From Sesamum alatum (taxonomy: Eukaryota; Streptophyta; Magnoliopsida; Lamiales; Pedaliaceae), in contig JACGWO010000010.1 in the NCBI GenBank assembly GCA_034509735.1, forward strand, positions 1,550,001 to 1,614,000: 64,000 bases of DNA, given 5' to 3'. Shown piece by piece: positions 53,354-64,000 of the stretch; the first letter of the stretch is position 1, and each line of letters starts with the position of its first letter. The translations under genes were made by a program, and so were the position numbers. Under the pieces are notes generated by a model. The model saw only the letters and a list, made by a program, of their open reading frames with translations, searched no databases and was not told the DNA's origin.

Positions 53354-55592
53354 CAGTACCTTGCTTAAGTATGTTGCAGTTCAACTCCAGTTCTTGTGTT
53401 ATTTGAGGTTGCGGTGGAGGGAAACCCAATAAATAGTTACAGAAATACACTGTTTACAGACCCCGGAGATTGACATACTCTGCAATGATGCCTGGGGAAA
53501 CAAACTGATAATTTCTCATTATTTCCTGTTCTGAGGCTTTTTGACATGACGAGTATTCTTTGGAGTTCTGTGGTGATATAGAACTCTAGTGTTTTTGCAG
53601 CTTCCTTTTAGACTAGAGGAGCGACAGCTCGGGTTTACGGCATCAAACACTCACCTATACGTGTCTCCCATGTGTAGGAGCAAGATGCTTCCCATGTATT
53701 TCTATTTTCTGGTTTTGACCTTTTGCATTGTCTTTGCAAGAATTATCAATTTTTTCCTTCCGCCAAAACGCAAACATTTTACAGTCATGTAGCTATCTCA
53801 TCAATGTACTTGTGTGGGCTTAAGCTTCAAGATACAATGACACCATGCTTGTTTGTCTATGAGATGTATTCCATCTTTTTCTCATTTGAAAAACTTATTT
53901 CATATGTATTTCAGTACTGTAAAGAAAAATATATCACGTGAATTATAATAATTATATTTGTTTTTTCTTATCGAACACAGTTTACTATTATACTTTTATA
54001 ATCAATTATATATTCATTCAAAAAAAAATATACTATCTCAACCAACCCCTTTCCATTTCATTTTTCCCAATGAAATGAGATGAAATCACAATGGCAACCA
54101 ACAGCACCAGACTATAATTCTCAATATGCAAGGTTTTATCAAGACAAAAGACAAGGTGGTGACAAGCTTTATTTCTCGACGTATAGAGTTGCCGGGTCTT
54201 GCAGGCTCAAAACTGACTTGGATACAAATTCAACTGGAAAGTGGAACTAAACCAGGTGACCATTTCCTCCTCAAAGGGAAGGCTGTTCAAATATTTTCTT
54301 CCCAAAACAAATTTAAATTCTATTTGACACTTAACTTCAAATTGCTCTGTAAACTATTTCCTCGAACTCCAGAGTTGGCAACCGGCCAGTCAAGTGACTG
54401 GCTGGATGAAGCTAGAGGAGTTCCAATATCTCCTGCCTTTATATTTCTTTCCCATAAAATCCAACTATGGATTGAAAATGTAACAGAAACATTAGGTTGC
54501 ACCAAACTAGATAATGATCGAGCAGACACTTTTATCTAATGGGAGGAAAGAGTATCGTACAAAACTGGAGAACCACCAAAACATAAAGATGCAATCAAAC
54601 ATTTTTTGCGTTCCACAACAGCCACAGTAAAGCAAAGAAGGCCACTGTAAGCAAGAAACTGCACCAGATGTCGAGTGCAACTCAACAACTAGGAGCCATT
54701 TCATCCTTTCCAGTTTTATTACAGGCGACACTAATCAATCACTTTCAGCCACAATGAAAAGGTTCGGATAAAGAACACACATCAATGCTCTATGCCTTCT
54801 AAGGGGTTGAGCAACAAGCCGACTACAATGGGCAAAAACATAGTCAAGAAAATGCTAGGTGAATGCAATTCCAAATGGATGGCTAAAGAAAACCATAGAG
54901 ATTTATCAGAGACCACAATTGTACAACCTCATCAAACAACCATCCACAATTATCTCAAGGTATTAAAGATACCTTTTCAAAAGTCCCATCTGATTTCTGC
55001 GGAGATAAAGATGCAAACAGAGCATTATCAAAAAGAGATCTCATTGTTCAATTTTATGCCAATATACTTCTAGGGATCAAGTCAAATGCTTGATGAACAA
55101 TAATTTCAGGCACCACAGCTTCATAAATAAACAAACAAATGATTCATTACATCTCACGAACTACATGCATAGAACATCCATAACTTACTACATCAAGTAA
55201 TCACAGAACAGAGAAGTCATGAGATGCAAGAATTGAATTAATACAAGCATCAAATGTCAAGAGATTAAAGATGCAATAACTTCAGCGAAGTGCAACTATA
55301 GCTGGAAAAGTGCTTGACACCACCAAAGAGAAATACATGCAAAGATAAAGAATTATATGTCAGCAAACAATCAGTCCAACCCAAAAAAATAAAATAAAAT
55401 CAACATTTAAACAGATATTTAAGACCATAACTATCAGCATTGCATTGAAAGTTAAACAAAATCAAAGTACCATGAAGAGCAACATAATATGACATAGTTC
55501 TACTCTCTCCTTCTCTCATCGACATTCATTAATAAAAATCCAACAATGATAACCGAACAATAGTACCAAAACGACCTCAATTAATTGAACTA
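53354..55592. other. Region between convergent porin and RPL26 genes
   Basis: Contains the porin 3' UTR (to perhaps 53940) and the RPL26 3' UTR. A 137-codon frame at 54126-54539 has no recognisable domain and I do not call it a gene. Otherwise nothing is seen. Confidence 0.45.
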
Positions 55593-56033
55593 TCAATCGA
55601 TGGTCTGCATAATGTCCTCTGCGGTAAACTTTGTCCCCTTGTCCTTATCAGCGGCGGCCCGTCCCTTCGCCTTACGGTCAAGGAGTGACTTCCTGTCCTT
55701 ATCAAGGCGGAGCTTGGTAATAACTACTTTGGAAGGGTGGATGCCGACGTTGACGGTGGATCCATTAACCTTCTCACGGGTGATGCGCTCGATATGGATG
55801 ACCCATTTCTTACGGTAGACCTGGACCACCTTGCCTTCACGGCCCTTGTATGTGCCACGAACCACCTGAACCTCATCGTCCTTGCGTACAGGCATGGAAC
55901 GGACGTTGTACTTGGACCGGAGGTCGCCGGAGAGCGGGGCGCTCATCAGGACACGGCGGACGCTGGACGGCGCGGTGAAATGCGCCTTCCGGCTCTTGCG
56001 CCGGGACGAGGAGACGCGTGGGTTGTACTTCAT
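55593..56033 (-). CDS. RPL26: 60S ribosomal protein L26 (uL24)
   Basis: An intronless frame of 146 codons on the reverse strand. It starts [20 protein letters not shown] and carries the KOW motif region ([20 protein letters not shown]) at about 52-75. The rest is the basic extension typical of eukaryotic L26. The length matches the plant family (about 146). uL24/L26 is a component of the large subunit near the exit tunnel. Codon use is markedly GC-richer than the neighbourhood, as expected for a highly expressed gene. The promoter has a telo-box, a TATA box and site II motifs. Intact. Confidence 0.97.
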   Translation of the reverse strand: MKYNPRVSSSRRKSRKAHFTAPSSVRRVLMSAPLSGDLRSKYNVRSMPVRKDDEVQVVRGTYKGREGKVVQVYRKKWVIHIERITREKVNGSTVNVGIHPSKVVITKLRLDKDRKSLLDRKAKGRAAADKDKGTKFTAEDIMQTID

Positions 56034-56104
56034 CTTCGCCGCCGGGGTGTGGAGGGGTGTCGCCGGGTTTCTCTACAGACACTGCGCGGGGGCTGAGGAG
56101 TAGA

Positions 56105-56130
56105 GGGTTAGGGTTTTGTGTTTATATAGT
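56105..56130 (-). promoter_or_regulatory. TATA box and telo-box of the RPL26 promoter
   Basis: On the reverse strand, ACTATATAAAC (56130-56120) lies about 90-100 bp upstream of the ATG. It is followed by AAACCCTAACCC (56116-56105), the telo-box typical of plant ribosomal protein genes. Here the telo-box is just downstream of the TATA box, near the expected start site. Confidence 0.75.
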
Positions 56131-56177
56131 GCGTGGGTTGTTTGGGGAGACATACTAAACACACATTGCTATCTTCC

Positions 56178-56310
56178 TGGGCTGAAATTTTTTCTTATGG
56201 GCCAGGCCTTGGAATCTACACTCTGGGCTACTCAGTGTTCAATAACTGGGCTTTCTCTGTTTGGATATATGGGCCTTTTGGAGTTTTACTGAAACAGGCC
56301 CATAAGCCCA
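56178..56310 (-). promoter_or_regulatory. Site II (TGGGCY) cluster upstream of RPL26
   Basis: TGGGCY occurs at 56178, 56198, 56224, 56247 and 56270, with reverse copies at 56297-56302 and 56305-56310. That is seven in about 130 bp, immediately upstream of the TATA/telo-box. Site II elements with a telo-box are the classic TCP-dependent module of plant ribosomal protein promoters. Confidence 0.7.
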
Positions 56311-58151
56311 TGTCTCAGCCTCGCCCTTATGTTCATGAAATGATTAGTCAAAACCTTCTATAAATGATTAGATGATTGGTTAGTATTGTGTTTACTTGTT
56401 AATATGACTGATTGGATTAAGTATTGAACAGAGTTGGGAGAAAGCTCTATGTGGAACGAAATGAGTCCCAACACCCAAGGCTTGTCGGATTATTACCTAA
56501 AAAAATTTATGGCATTTTTGTGATAGGAAGATTGATATATTTTAATTTTTTTTTACTGTATGCGTGTAACAGGGTCCATTGGCATTGGGGTTGCTATTCC
56601 AAACATTATTGTGGGTCGGCCACTTTGCAAGTAAACATAAGTAAGAACAGAATATCATAAGATATTCAGTCTAATTAAAGTAAATATAATCCCGTTATAC
56701 GGATTAAGACACTTGTACAAGTTAAGCATTGCATCGAGGATGCAACTCTTTGAGGGTGTTAGGTTTTATTTTCAAGCGTTATTTTCAGTTTCGCGCGTTT
56801 CTAGTATGATGAAAATATTTTCCAGTTTCCCGTGTTTCGAATCGAATGAAAATACTTTTTGATTTTTGTGTAAATTTTAGAAACACGTTTGAATTTAAGT
56901 TTCCAATTATAGGTCCATGGGCTGGAGAAAATGAAGGACAAGCGGATCTGTCCGGGAGTGCGAGCGGAAGCGAGAAAAGCGAAAATGCAATACGTAATTT
57001 TAATTAAATTACATATAAGGCGAAATCCCAAGGGGCGTACCCTTGGGTGCTCAACCAGGCGTTCGATGTAGGATATGTTAAAGTTAAAAGGCACACTTAT
57101 AACATATAGGGCATAGAAGAAAAAGAAAGTTAAGATCTACTAAAGCGTAATAATCGTTACCTTGTAGATTTAACGTGTGCTCGGCTACTAGCGTTGTTCC
57201 CTTTTTCCGGAGTGCTCACAAATCCAAACATATGGATTCTCCAAAGGTAATCCACACCACACCGGAAGAAACTCACGTTCTCCTTGCTAGAAGAGAACGG
57301 GTTTAAGAAGGAATCGGTTTAAGAGAAGAACACTATGAATTAGTGTACTCTTAAACCTACTTTGTTCTTCTTCTTGATTCAAAATCAAGTGAAGAACACA
57401 AGTGAAAAAGGGGGGAGATGGCCGTGTGAGAGAGACAAATCAAGGCCTATATAAGGGTATTCACCCCACTTTTTACAGGTTAGTGGAATCTTTATGCCCA
57501 ACTATGAGAAATCCACCAATCCACATGTGCCTTCCCGACCACGACTTTTTTAGGTATTTTACTGCGAAATACGAAATTTCCTTTTGTTGGGTGTCAAAAA
57601 TATAATCAATAAAAAAAAGCGAAGGGGGAGCTCGGCAATGACTGACTGCCTAGTTGGCAGGCAGGTATCACAAATCTTTCGACCCATCCTGTATATTGTC
57701 TTTTTCGTTCCGTGTTGGAATAGAACCTTAATTTATTACTTGTTACTAGTTAGTTATTAGACGAGATTTTACGAAAAAATTCTTTTGAGGAGCGAACAAA
57801 TATTTCTTTTTTTTGTTCGATGCGAAGACATAGGAAAAAAACCACTTTTTATCATTATATTGAATTTAGAATGCCTATGTTCCTTTCATTACGGTATTTC
57901 TGAACAAGCTTTTTTCTTCTCATCGGAGTTATTTCACAAAGGTTTTCTGAAAGATCCTGGCTTTCGTACTTTGTCAACAACACGACTTCCTATATCCACT
58001 TATCTTTCAGGAGTATATTTATGCATTTGATCCTTATTTATCATTAGAAGGGCCTATTCGTAAAAATTTTCCTTTATTTATTTTAGAGAGAGGTCAATTT
58101 TTCTTTTTTCTTTTTCCTAAAAAAGATGAATTATGATTCACATACACTAGG
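56311..58151. other. Gene-free stretch with retroelement and possible organelle-like segments
   Basis: No gene is supported. A retroelement-like block (about 56930-57500) is followed by a segment (57600-58140) whose texture resembles organellar DNA. Confidence 0.4.
56930..57500. mobile_element. LTR-retroelement remnant
   Basis: A GC-richer block with phrases typical of plant LTRs: CTAGCGTTGTTCCCTTTTTC, GTGTGCTCGGC, CACACCGGAAGAAACTCACG, and CCTATATAAGGGTATTCACC with a TATA-like TATATAAG. No open frame or paired repeat was found, so this is a fragment or a solo piece. Confidence 0.35.
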
Positions 58152-59212
58152 TGTGACACCCCCTCCATAATCATATACCATCTTATTAAGATTTCGCATC
58201 TAACCTAATAAGATATATTCAATACTTAACCTTAGCATTTACAAATAAGGAAAGGAGAAAATTTATTTATTATAGTTATTACAACTCAAAATAAAAATCC
58301 ATTAAATTTTCTAATATATATATACATGCGATTATGTAGCTAGTACTCCTAACTCAAATATCACTGCTGACTCACCTAATAGTACTGACGATCGGCTTAT
58401 AATTCACCCTTCGGCTAGTCATTATAACTCATATCCTGAAAATGTAAGGCAAGAAATGAGCTGCCTATATATATATATATATAAATGCACTGAAATCAAC
58501 CAACCAATGTTTGTTATGCAATTACCACAAAATCATGAAGTAACCAGTATCGACATCATGCAAAATCAACACCGGAATCATGCCTCAACTACAACATAAT
58601 ACACATATCATTATAGTTTATTATCTCAGGGCCCTGCTAGAGTATATTAAATGACTTTGCCTACTCTCATCACCTCAATCAATATCATATAATCGCAGGC
58701 ACAAGATACCCATCGTATGTGATATCTCCACACTGGCCAAGTGTGTAGTAATATCAGCACAGGACATCACACCGAATATAGCACCCCCACACCACGCCAG
58801 TGTGTAGCCATCAGCACAGGATATTCCCCGCTACCCGGAATACCCCAGTACCCTTCGCACTATGGTACCTAGCTGTATATTCATTTTTCTCATATCACAT
58901 GTCACATCATCGATCACATTGTCATGACAGCACACACCTCGTCGTCGATCACATCATGATAAGCCATTGAATATGCTCTAGGTTGGGTAAGCCATCTCTT
59001 TATCTCAATTTAACCATGTACTCATAATTGACTTCTTTCGTTCAACATTATGCAACAATAAAATAATATAAGGCAATCATCCATCAATCTTTATATTACA
59101 TAAATAATCACAAATAAATATATAGAGATAACTTCACAGAATAACCACGTAATCCAAATAAGCATTTACAAGTATCAATGAGGTTTGCAACCAACAAGTA
59201 CACCCATGTAGA

Positions 59213-59248
<36 letters not shown>

Positions 59249-60929
59249 TCCAATTAACTATACTTACCCCAATCACAAAAGATTACATTAGCATAAGGGC
59301 TAATCAACCATCTTCTTTATCTTTGTATCCTATAACAAATAATAATACATATAATTAATATCGAGAGTATCGTAATTCGTAAATGCTAAATAAAATATTA
59401 AATAATATTCATATATTTTTCACAAATCCTTTAATGTTTTATTTATATTGAAATTCAAACATTATTTCTATTTTGTTCTAAATAATTAGACATTCTAGAC
59501 TTTCCATATATATATATATATATAATTTATCGATTACTCATACAAATTTATTTTATCAAACCCCTTATATTTTTATAACTATCGTTCTTTATAACATCAC
59601 CAAATAAAATTATTACAAAAATCTCATATTCCTTTCTAATAAATACCATATTTCTCAAATATAATTTCCTAATATTTCTCAAACATAATTTTCTACTATC
59701 TCTATTATTTTTTTTATCAATTATTATAACAATTATTCTGACACTAGTACATATAATTATGTGTTTGATCAATAACTCGGATAAATTTTGAATAATCATT
59801 ATAGCAATGATTAAATCTAATAGATTAAATAATTTTAATTTATTGACTAGAATACCTCCGTTCCAATTAAATATATTCGATCACAAATTTATATAAATAC
59901 TCAAATTCAATAAATTTTTCAATCAATTAATAAATTTGATAGTACAAATCATATTTAATAAATACACTAATTAAATAATATTAATATAATAATTAATTTA
60001 TAATTTACAATAAAATATACTAACCTGGTTTCGGCTTTTGAAATTTATATAGGCTTTGTTTTGAAGCATGGTTTAAGGTGTGCATGCGCTATCTTATTTA
60101 AAGTGTTTATTAACTTTTTACTAAAAAAAAAACATTGAAAAAAGTAAAGGGTACATTACAACTAGTTTTCCTGATATTTGGTATAATTATAAATACCCCT
60201 CGTTGTTTAAAAAATTATTAATATCTCCCTTAAATGAAAATAATTATGTACCTCTTAGACGGAGATGTGAAAAATACTACTTTATCCTTACTGAATTTTT
60301 TATGTTTTTTAAAAAAATATCTGAAAAAATATCAAAAAAATCTCAGGGTGGGTAAAATAAATAATCGACAGAGAATATTAATAGACAAAAATATTTTAGA
60401 TAATTTTTAAAAATATATAAAATTATAGCTTATAATCCAAAAAGGCATTTTGGATAGTTCATTACAAAAATTGAATGAAAACCTAATGAAATGGGCTCAT
60501 TGTTAGACGGGCGATAAAGTTAGGAGTGTATTTGTTATTTTCAAAACAACGAGGAAGTATTCGTAATTATGTCAAATCTAAATCACACATTTAAATGTGT
60601 GTAAATGTGTGTGTTTATTAGTTAATAACTCTTGAATTTTGTTTTCTTTTCTAGTAAGTTAAATATGTATGGGTGTTGAATTGGTGAGGCAGCCACAATA
60701 TACATCTTCATTTTCTTTTTTTTTTCTAATATTATTAAAATTGCAGTTTAGTCCCCAATTTTTAAGTATATATATAATTTAATCACAAATATTTAATAAA
60801 ATTCTAATTTAATCCTTTCAAGTTTTAATATATTTAAATATCAATCTATAACTTATAATTTCAATTTATATTTTATTAATAGTTACCAATTAGTCTCTCA
60901 ATTATGTATATAATTCTATGGACGTCACA
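58152..60929. mobile_element. Solo-LTR-like element, 2.8 kb, with 5-bp target duplication
   Basis: The element starts TGTGACACCCCC and ends GACGTCACA, giving the short inverted ends TGTGAC/GTCACA with TG...CA. The flanks are CTAGG at 58147-58151 and 60930-60934, a perfect 5-bp duplication as made by LTR retrotransposon integrases. The left part contains ATGAGCTGCC and ACCGAATATAGCACCCCC-type text common in plant LTRs. No coding frames are present, and no second LTR was seen in the window. A diverged MITE lies inside at about 60150-60570, and a (TA)n run at 59215-59246. Confidence 0.6.
60150..60575. repeat. Diverged MITE nested in the solo-LTR-like element
   Basis: The left part carries GGTATAATTATAAATACCCC and the right part GTATTCGTAATTATGTCAAA, the family's terminal motif in inverted orientation. 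The middle shares ATAAAATTATAGCTTATAATCC-like text with a fragment near 30500 (AAAATTATAATTTATAGATC). Boundaries are uncertain and no TSD was found. Confidence 0.45.
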
Positions 60930-61249
60930 CTAGGTGTTGTATATACTCATATATATATACATAATTAATGTGATTATTGGAATGTATCTTGGTTCATCCA
61001 ATGATGTCTAGATACATTCCAATCAATCACCATTAATTCTTCAATCAAGCATACCAAATTTTATGGTATGATCAAATCATACCAAAAGGAAAGGGCTTGA
61101 TTGGAGTTGATTTGTCTCTTTCTAAAAGAGATAAGTCAACATACCACCTTGCATGAAACATGATTGATTTTGCTTCCTCCAATGGAGCATTTCGGTCATG
61201 TCCAATTTAGGAAGAAGTCCAACTTCTTCCTATTCCAAAATAGGAATTA

Positions 61250-62400
61250 TTTATCCTCCCGGGTCAAATTTAACGGACCAGATTTTTATCGTAATTCAAT
61301 TATGATGAACCCGATATTAAATCCAATTTAATGTCCGCTTAAATTATTCCCGTTGATCTTTTAATCCAATTAAAAGATCCAACATCTCAACCTTCCATAT
61401 TTAATTGAAAATTCAATTTACCGATTAAACAAGGGCCCGATACAATATCGACCCGTCCATCCAATGGACTTTCCTTAAGTAATCCGATTACTTATTTATC
61501 CTTTGAGATTGACTCCAAGTCAATCTCTCAACCTCCTCGGTGATTTGTGTGTGACCCTTTAGGTTCACCCTCAGCTAGACTTGGGCCCGTGTCCCACAAG
61601 GGCCCGTTACCATGGGTGGTCGTCTAGCAACGATCCATGGCACTAGAGACTAGGTGAATTGTGGCGTGAACATTTAGGTGTCGATTCCGCACGGGTACGG
61701 TCCTTCCGTCTACCGTTTCCCGGCCTCAATCTAGGATATGGAATTGGGCGTCAATTCTCATCCTTGACTAGGCATCTATGCTTAATACTCGAGACTACGT
61801 ATGCTTCATCGCGTCGACACAAGAAACCATTCCCTGTTCGACCAACCACTGTGGCCACAATTTTAAATAGCATGAACGTGTCTCCAAGTGCATAGGAGAT
61901 ACCTCTGCCACATACTAACAGGGGACAGATCCTCTTCTTGGAATCCACCGTCCTCGCTACACATTCAGACTGCACTGGACAAGGCTTATGATGATTATCT
62001 TACAGAATGATCACCTCTCGCTAGATCCAAGATACAGCCGTCCTGTGCACACGACTGCCATGATCCCTCAAGTCTGAGGACTACTCCCGTACTATCAGAA
62101 CCGGGAAAATCCAATCATACCGACCAAGCCTCCAAGGCTTCCATATGATGATCCCCGGAGTCAGTCCAGTCGGCTCGACCCCAGTCGACCAACCCATCAA
62201 GATCGTGTAGGCGTCCCACGCCTGTCGCCGATGAAACACGCCACTCATCCAATGAACACGACTCTTGATGCAAGTCTCAATAGGACTCTCGATACCCTGT
62301 CTCGAGGTCCTCGCCTTGGAACGTTTCAGACCCAACTCTAAATCAGTTGGTTTCATGACCACCATCCAATGCGTGGCCCAACTGCATGAGTTGTTAACCG
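61250..62400. mobile_element. GC-rich retroelement-like block
   Basis: Much GC-richer than the flanks, with many short inverted and direct words such as GAGATTGACTCCAAGTCAAT, GATCTTTTAATCCAATTAAA and ACTTGGGCCCGTG. The texture resembles LTR sequence of large plant retroelements. The longest frames (up to 94 codons) show no domain. Boundaries are unknown. Confidence 0.35.
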
Positions 62401-62634
62401 TGGTATGTGGGCTTTGTTGCGATATAAGTAAAACGTCGTTTTATTCATCACATAATAATATTACATTTACATCGAGTTGTATAATAGGTTACAAATCGTC
62501 AAACCTATTGGCTTTCTGGTCACCTATTTTAACAGAAAATGCGTTTGAATTTTTGTTTTGTAATAGTATTTTTATAGTTTTAAAATATTAAATAAATCTT
62601 TTTTGTCAAATCTGTACTTTTCTGAATTGATTGT

Positions 62635-62664
62635 GACAAGACATATATATATATATGTCTTGTC
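62635..62664. repeat. Perfect 30-bp palindrome
   Basis: Arms begin GACAAGACAT and meet in an alternating TA core. The sequence equals its own reverse complement over 30 bp, with weaker symmetry outside (TTGATTGT / CATAATTGG). It could be the end of a foldback element or a cruciform-prone site. Confidence 0.8.
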
Positions 62665-63104
62665 ATAATTGGAAAATAAAAGTGGCGGAGCTAGGTGGTG
62701 TAGGAGAAAATAAAATAATAATTATGTTGAAAATGAGTATTTAATATGAAAAAAAAAAGTTACAAATGTAGTAGGTGGAGGAAAAAAATAGAATAATGAT
62801 TATAATAAAAATGAGAATCTAATGTGAAAGAAAGGTTACAGTGGTAGGTGGTGTAGGACAAAATAGAGTATAATTAAATTTTGTAATAATATCTGCTGTT
62901 TCTACTATAAATGGAAAAACTCATTCACCGAGTATTACTTAAATGAGATCTTAGATGTACCCCTTCTTTCAATCTTCTTTGTTATTATGCCTATTCTCGT
63001 AAATCTTGGTTCTCAATAATGAAAAGGATACTCCAAATCTTTTTCTATTAATAATGAAATCTAATCATAAGAGCTAATGTTGTCGTACTAATAGGCTAAA
63101 CAAG

Positions 63105-63324
63105 TCATGGGTGATGGTGTTGAGGTCTCACACCCAAAAGAGTGAGTTCGAATCTACGATGTAGGTGAGAAGTCTATTTTCTTAGTAGTATGTGTATATT
63201 ATTATTATTTTTTTTTACTTTGAAGTTGTTGTTGGTAATTTTAGAAATATTGTTGTAATGTGCATTGAATATTGTAATAGTCTGTTAGTTGTTTTAATAA
63301 TATTGTTATATTTTAAAAAAGAAA
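63105..63324 (+). repeat. SINE with B box, A-rich tail and 14-bp target duplication
   Basis: The head holds a B-box-like GAGTTCGAATCTACG at about 63142. The tail is A-rich (TTTTAAAAAAGAAA). The flanks ATAGGCTAAACAAG (63091-63104) and ATAGGATAAACAAG (63325-63338) match at 13 of 14 positions. The body is shorter and more diverged than the copies at 37.2 and 63.6 kb. Confidence 0.7.
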
Positions 63325-63554
63325 ATAGGATAAACAAGCGTCTTGATTAGAACTTTATTTTTATTTTATTTTTTTTACAGATTTGTGGGGCAGCGCCTCT
63401 ACAGATTTTGCTAAAGAAAACAAGACTACTACCAATTTCCAGTACAATATATACTTCCTGGTGAAATTGTTGAGTCCCATTTTCATAACAGCTTAAAAAC
63501 AATTTTAAGATTCACACTCTAAAAGTATATCTTTGTCCAACAAATGATGGACTA

Positions 63555-63812
63555 ATACCAATGATCTCTTAACCTAGTGGTTAAAGTTGAGGTCTCATGA
63601 CCTTCCCGATACGTAAGATGCTATTTATTATATAGTAGGTGTGGTATTTCTACTGTAAAGGTAGGTGTTGTTTAAATGTAATTTATTTGATATTATTGAT
63701 CAATGTATAATTGTTGTAGCTGTCTTTCTTAGATTAATATTCGATATAAATGATTGTAATCTATTTATTTTAAATAATAATAATTCATCGCTTTTACTTT
63801 AAAAAAAAAAAA
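63555..63812 (+). repeat. SINE copy, poly-A tailed
   Basis: The tRNA-like head (CTAGTGGTTAAAGTTGAGGT) lacks an intact B box. The body matches the other copies (TATATAGTAGGTGTGG, GGTAGGTGTTGTT, TTTATTTTAAATAATAATAA, TTCATCGCTTTTACTTT) and ends in an A-run at 63801-63812. The target duplication is unclear. Confidence 0.6.
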
Positions 63813-64000
63813 GAAAAACAATAAATAAATAATTGAGAAGAAATCATGGCAATTTATTTGTAAATATATCTGAACACACATGTTTTGTGCTGGCCGTCGC
63901 TTTCGACTTTTAAAGAAATACCACGCGAGAGCCATGCGATAACCATCACAGATGATTGTTATATTTGAAATTTGAAAATTATCTGAAAATAAATATATTT

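Larger units (their letters stand above)
60935..64000. other. Gene-free terminal stretch with GC-rich block and SINEs
   Basis: No gene is supported. Contains a GC-rich retroelement-like block (about 61250-62400), a 30-bp perfect palindrome (62635-62664) and two SINEs (63105-63324, 63555-63812). Confidence 0.45.

Noticed and set aside
54126..54539. 137-codon forward frame between porin and RPL26
   Set aside because: No recognisable domain, splice support or promoter. Its composition resembles non-coding sequence.
61659..62365. Overlapping frames in the GC-rich block
   Set aside because: They exist on both strands with no domain, as expected from GC-rich repeat DNA.

Overview
The window is nuclear DNA of a flowering plant, most likely a core eudicot. 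The evidence is spliced genes with GT-AG introns, plant-only families (BTB-TAZ protein, class I formin, D5-type cyclin, X8-domain protein, IIB Ca2+-ATPase), AT-rich intergenic DNA and many small transposons. The protein flavour would fit an asterid, but I cannot prove the lineage from sequence alone.

Layout, left to right. (1) 1-6 kb: a foldback MITE, a small conserved coiled-coil gene (+) and a secreted GH17-like/X8 protein (-). (2) 6-12.5 kb: gene-free DNA with a SINE-like tRNA head, a MITE and a retroelement remnant. (3) 12.6-15.8 kb: a class I formin (+) with a small uORF whose stop overlaps the formin start. (4) 18.8-20.3 kb: a BTB/POZ-TAZ protein (-). (5) 20.4-33.3 kb: about 13 kb without a supportable gene, filled with MITEs and degraded repeats. 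(6) 33.3-34.7 kb: a D-type cyclin (+). (7) 38.1-47.7 kb: condensin II subunit G2 (+) and an ACA-type autoinhibited Ca2+-ATPase (-), convergent. (8) 50.2-53.4 kb: a mitochondrial porin (VDAC) (+). (9) 55.6-56.0 kb: intronless ribosomal protein L26/uL24 (-) with a textbook telo-box, TATA and site II promoter. (10) 56.1-64 kb: retroelement remnants, a 2.8-kb solo-LTR-like element with a nested MITE, and two SINEs.

The genes do not form a pathway; this is an ordinary plant gene neighbourhood. Several are tied to growth and division (cyclin D, condensin II, formin, RPL26), but I see no sign that this is more than chance.

The most notable observations are these. Single-base indels cluster in the Ca2+-ATPase (13 inferred) and condensin G2 (2 inferred) exons, and they look like consensus errors rather than gene decay. 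Several MITE families carry the same outer terminal motif and 9-bp target duplications (Mutator-like). There are also a catalytically dead GH17 module fused to X8, the overlapping formin uORF, and SINEs with clear target duplications. I found no convincing new biological system.
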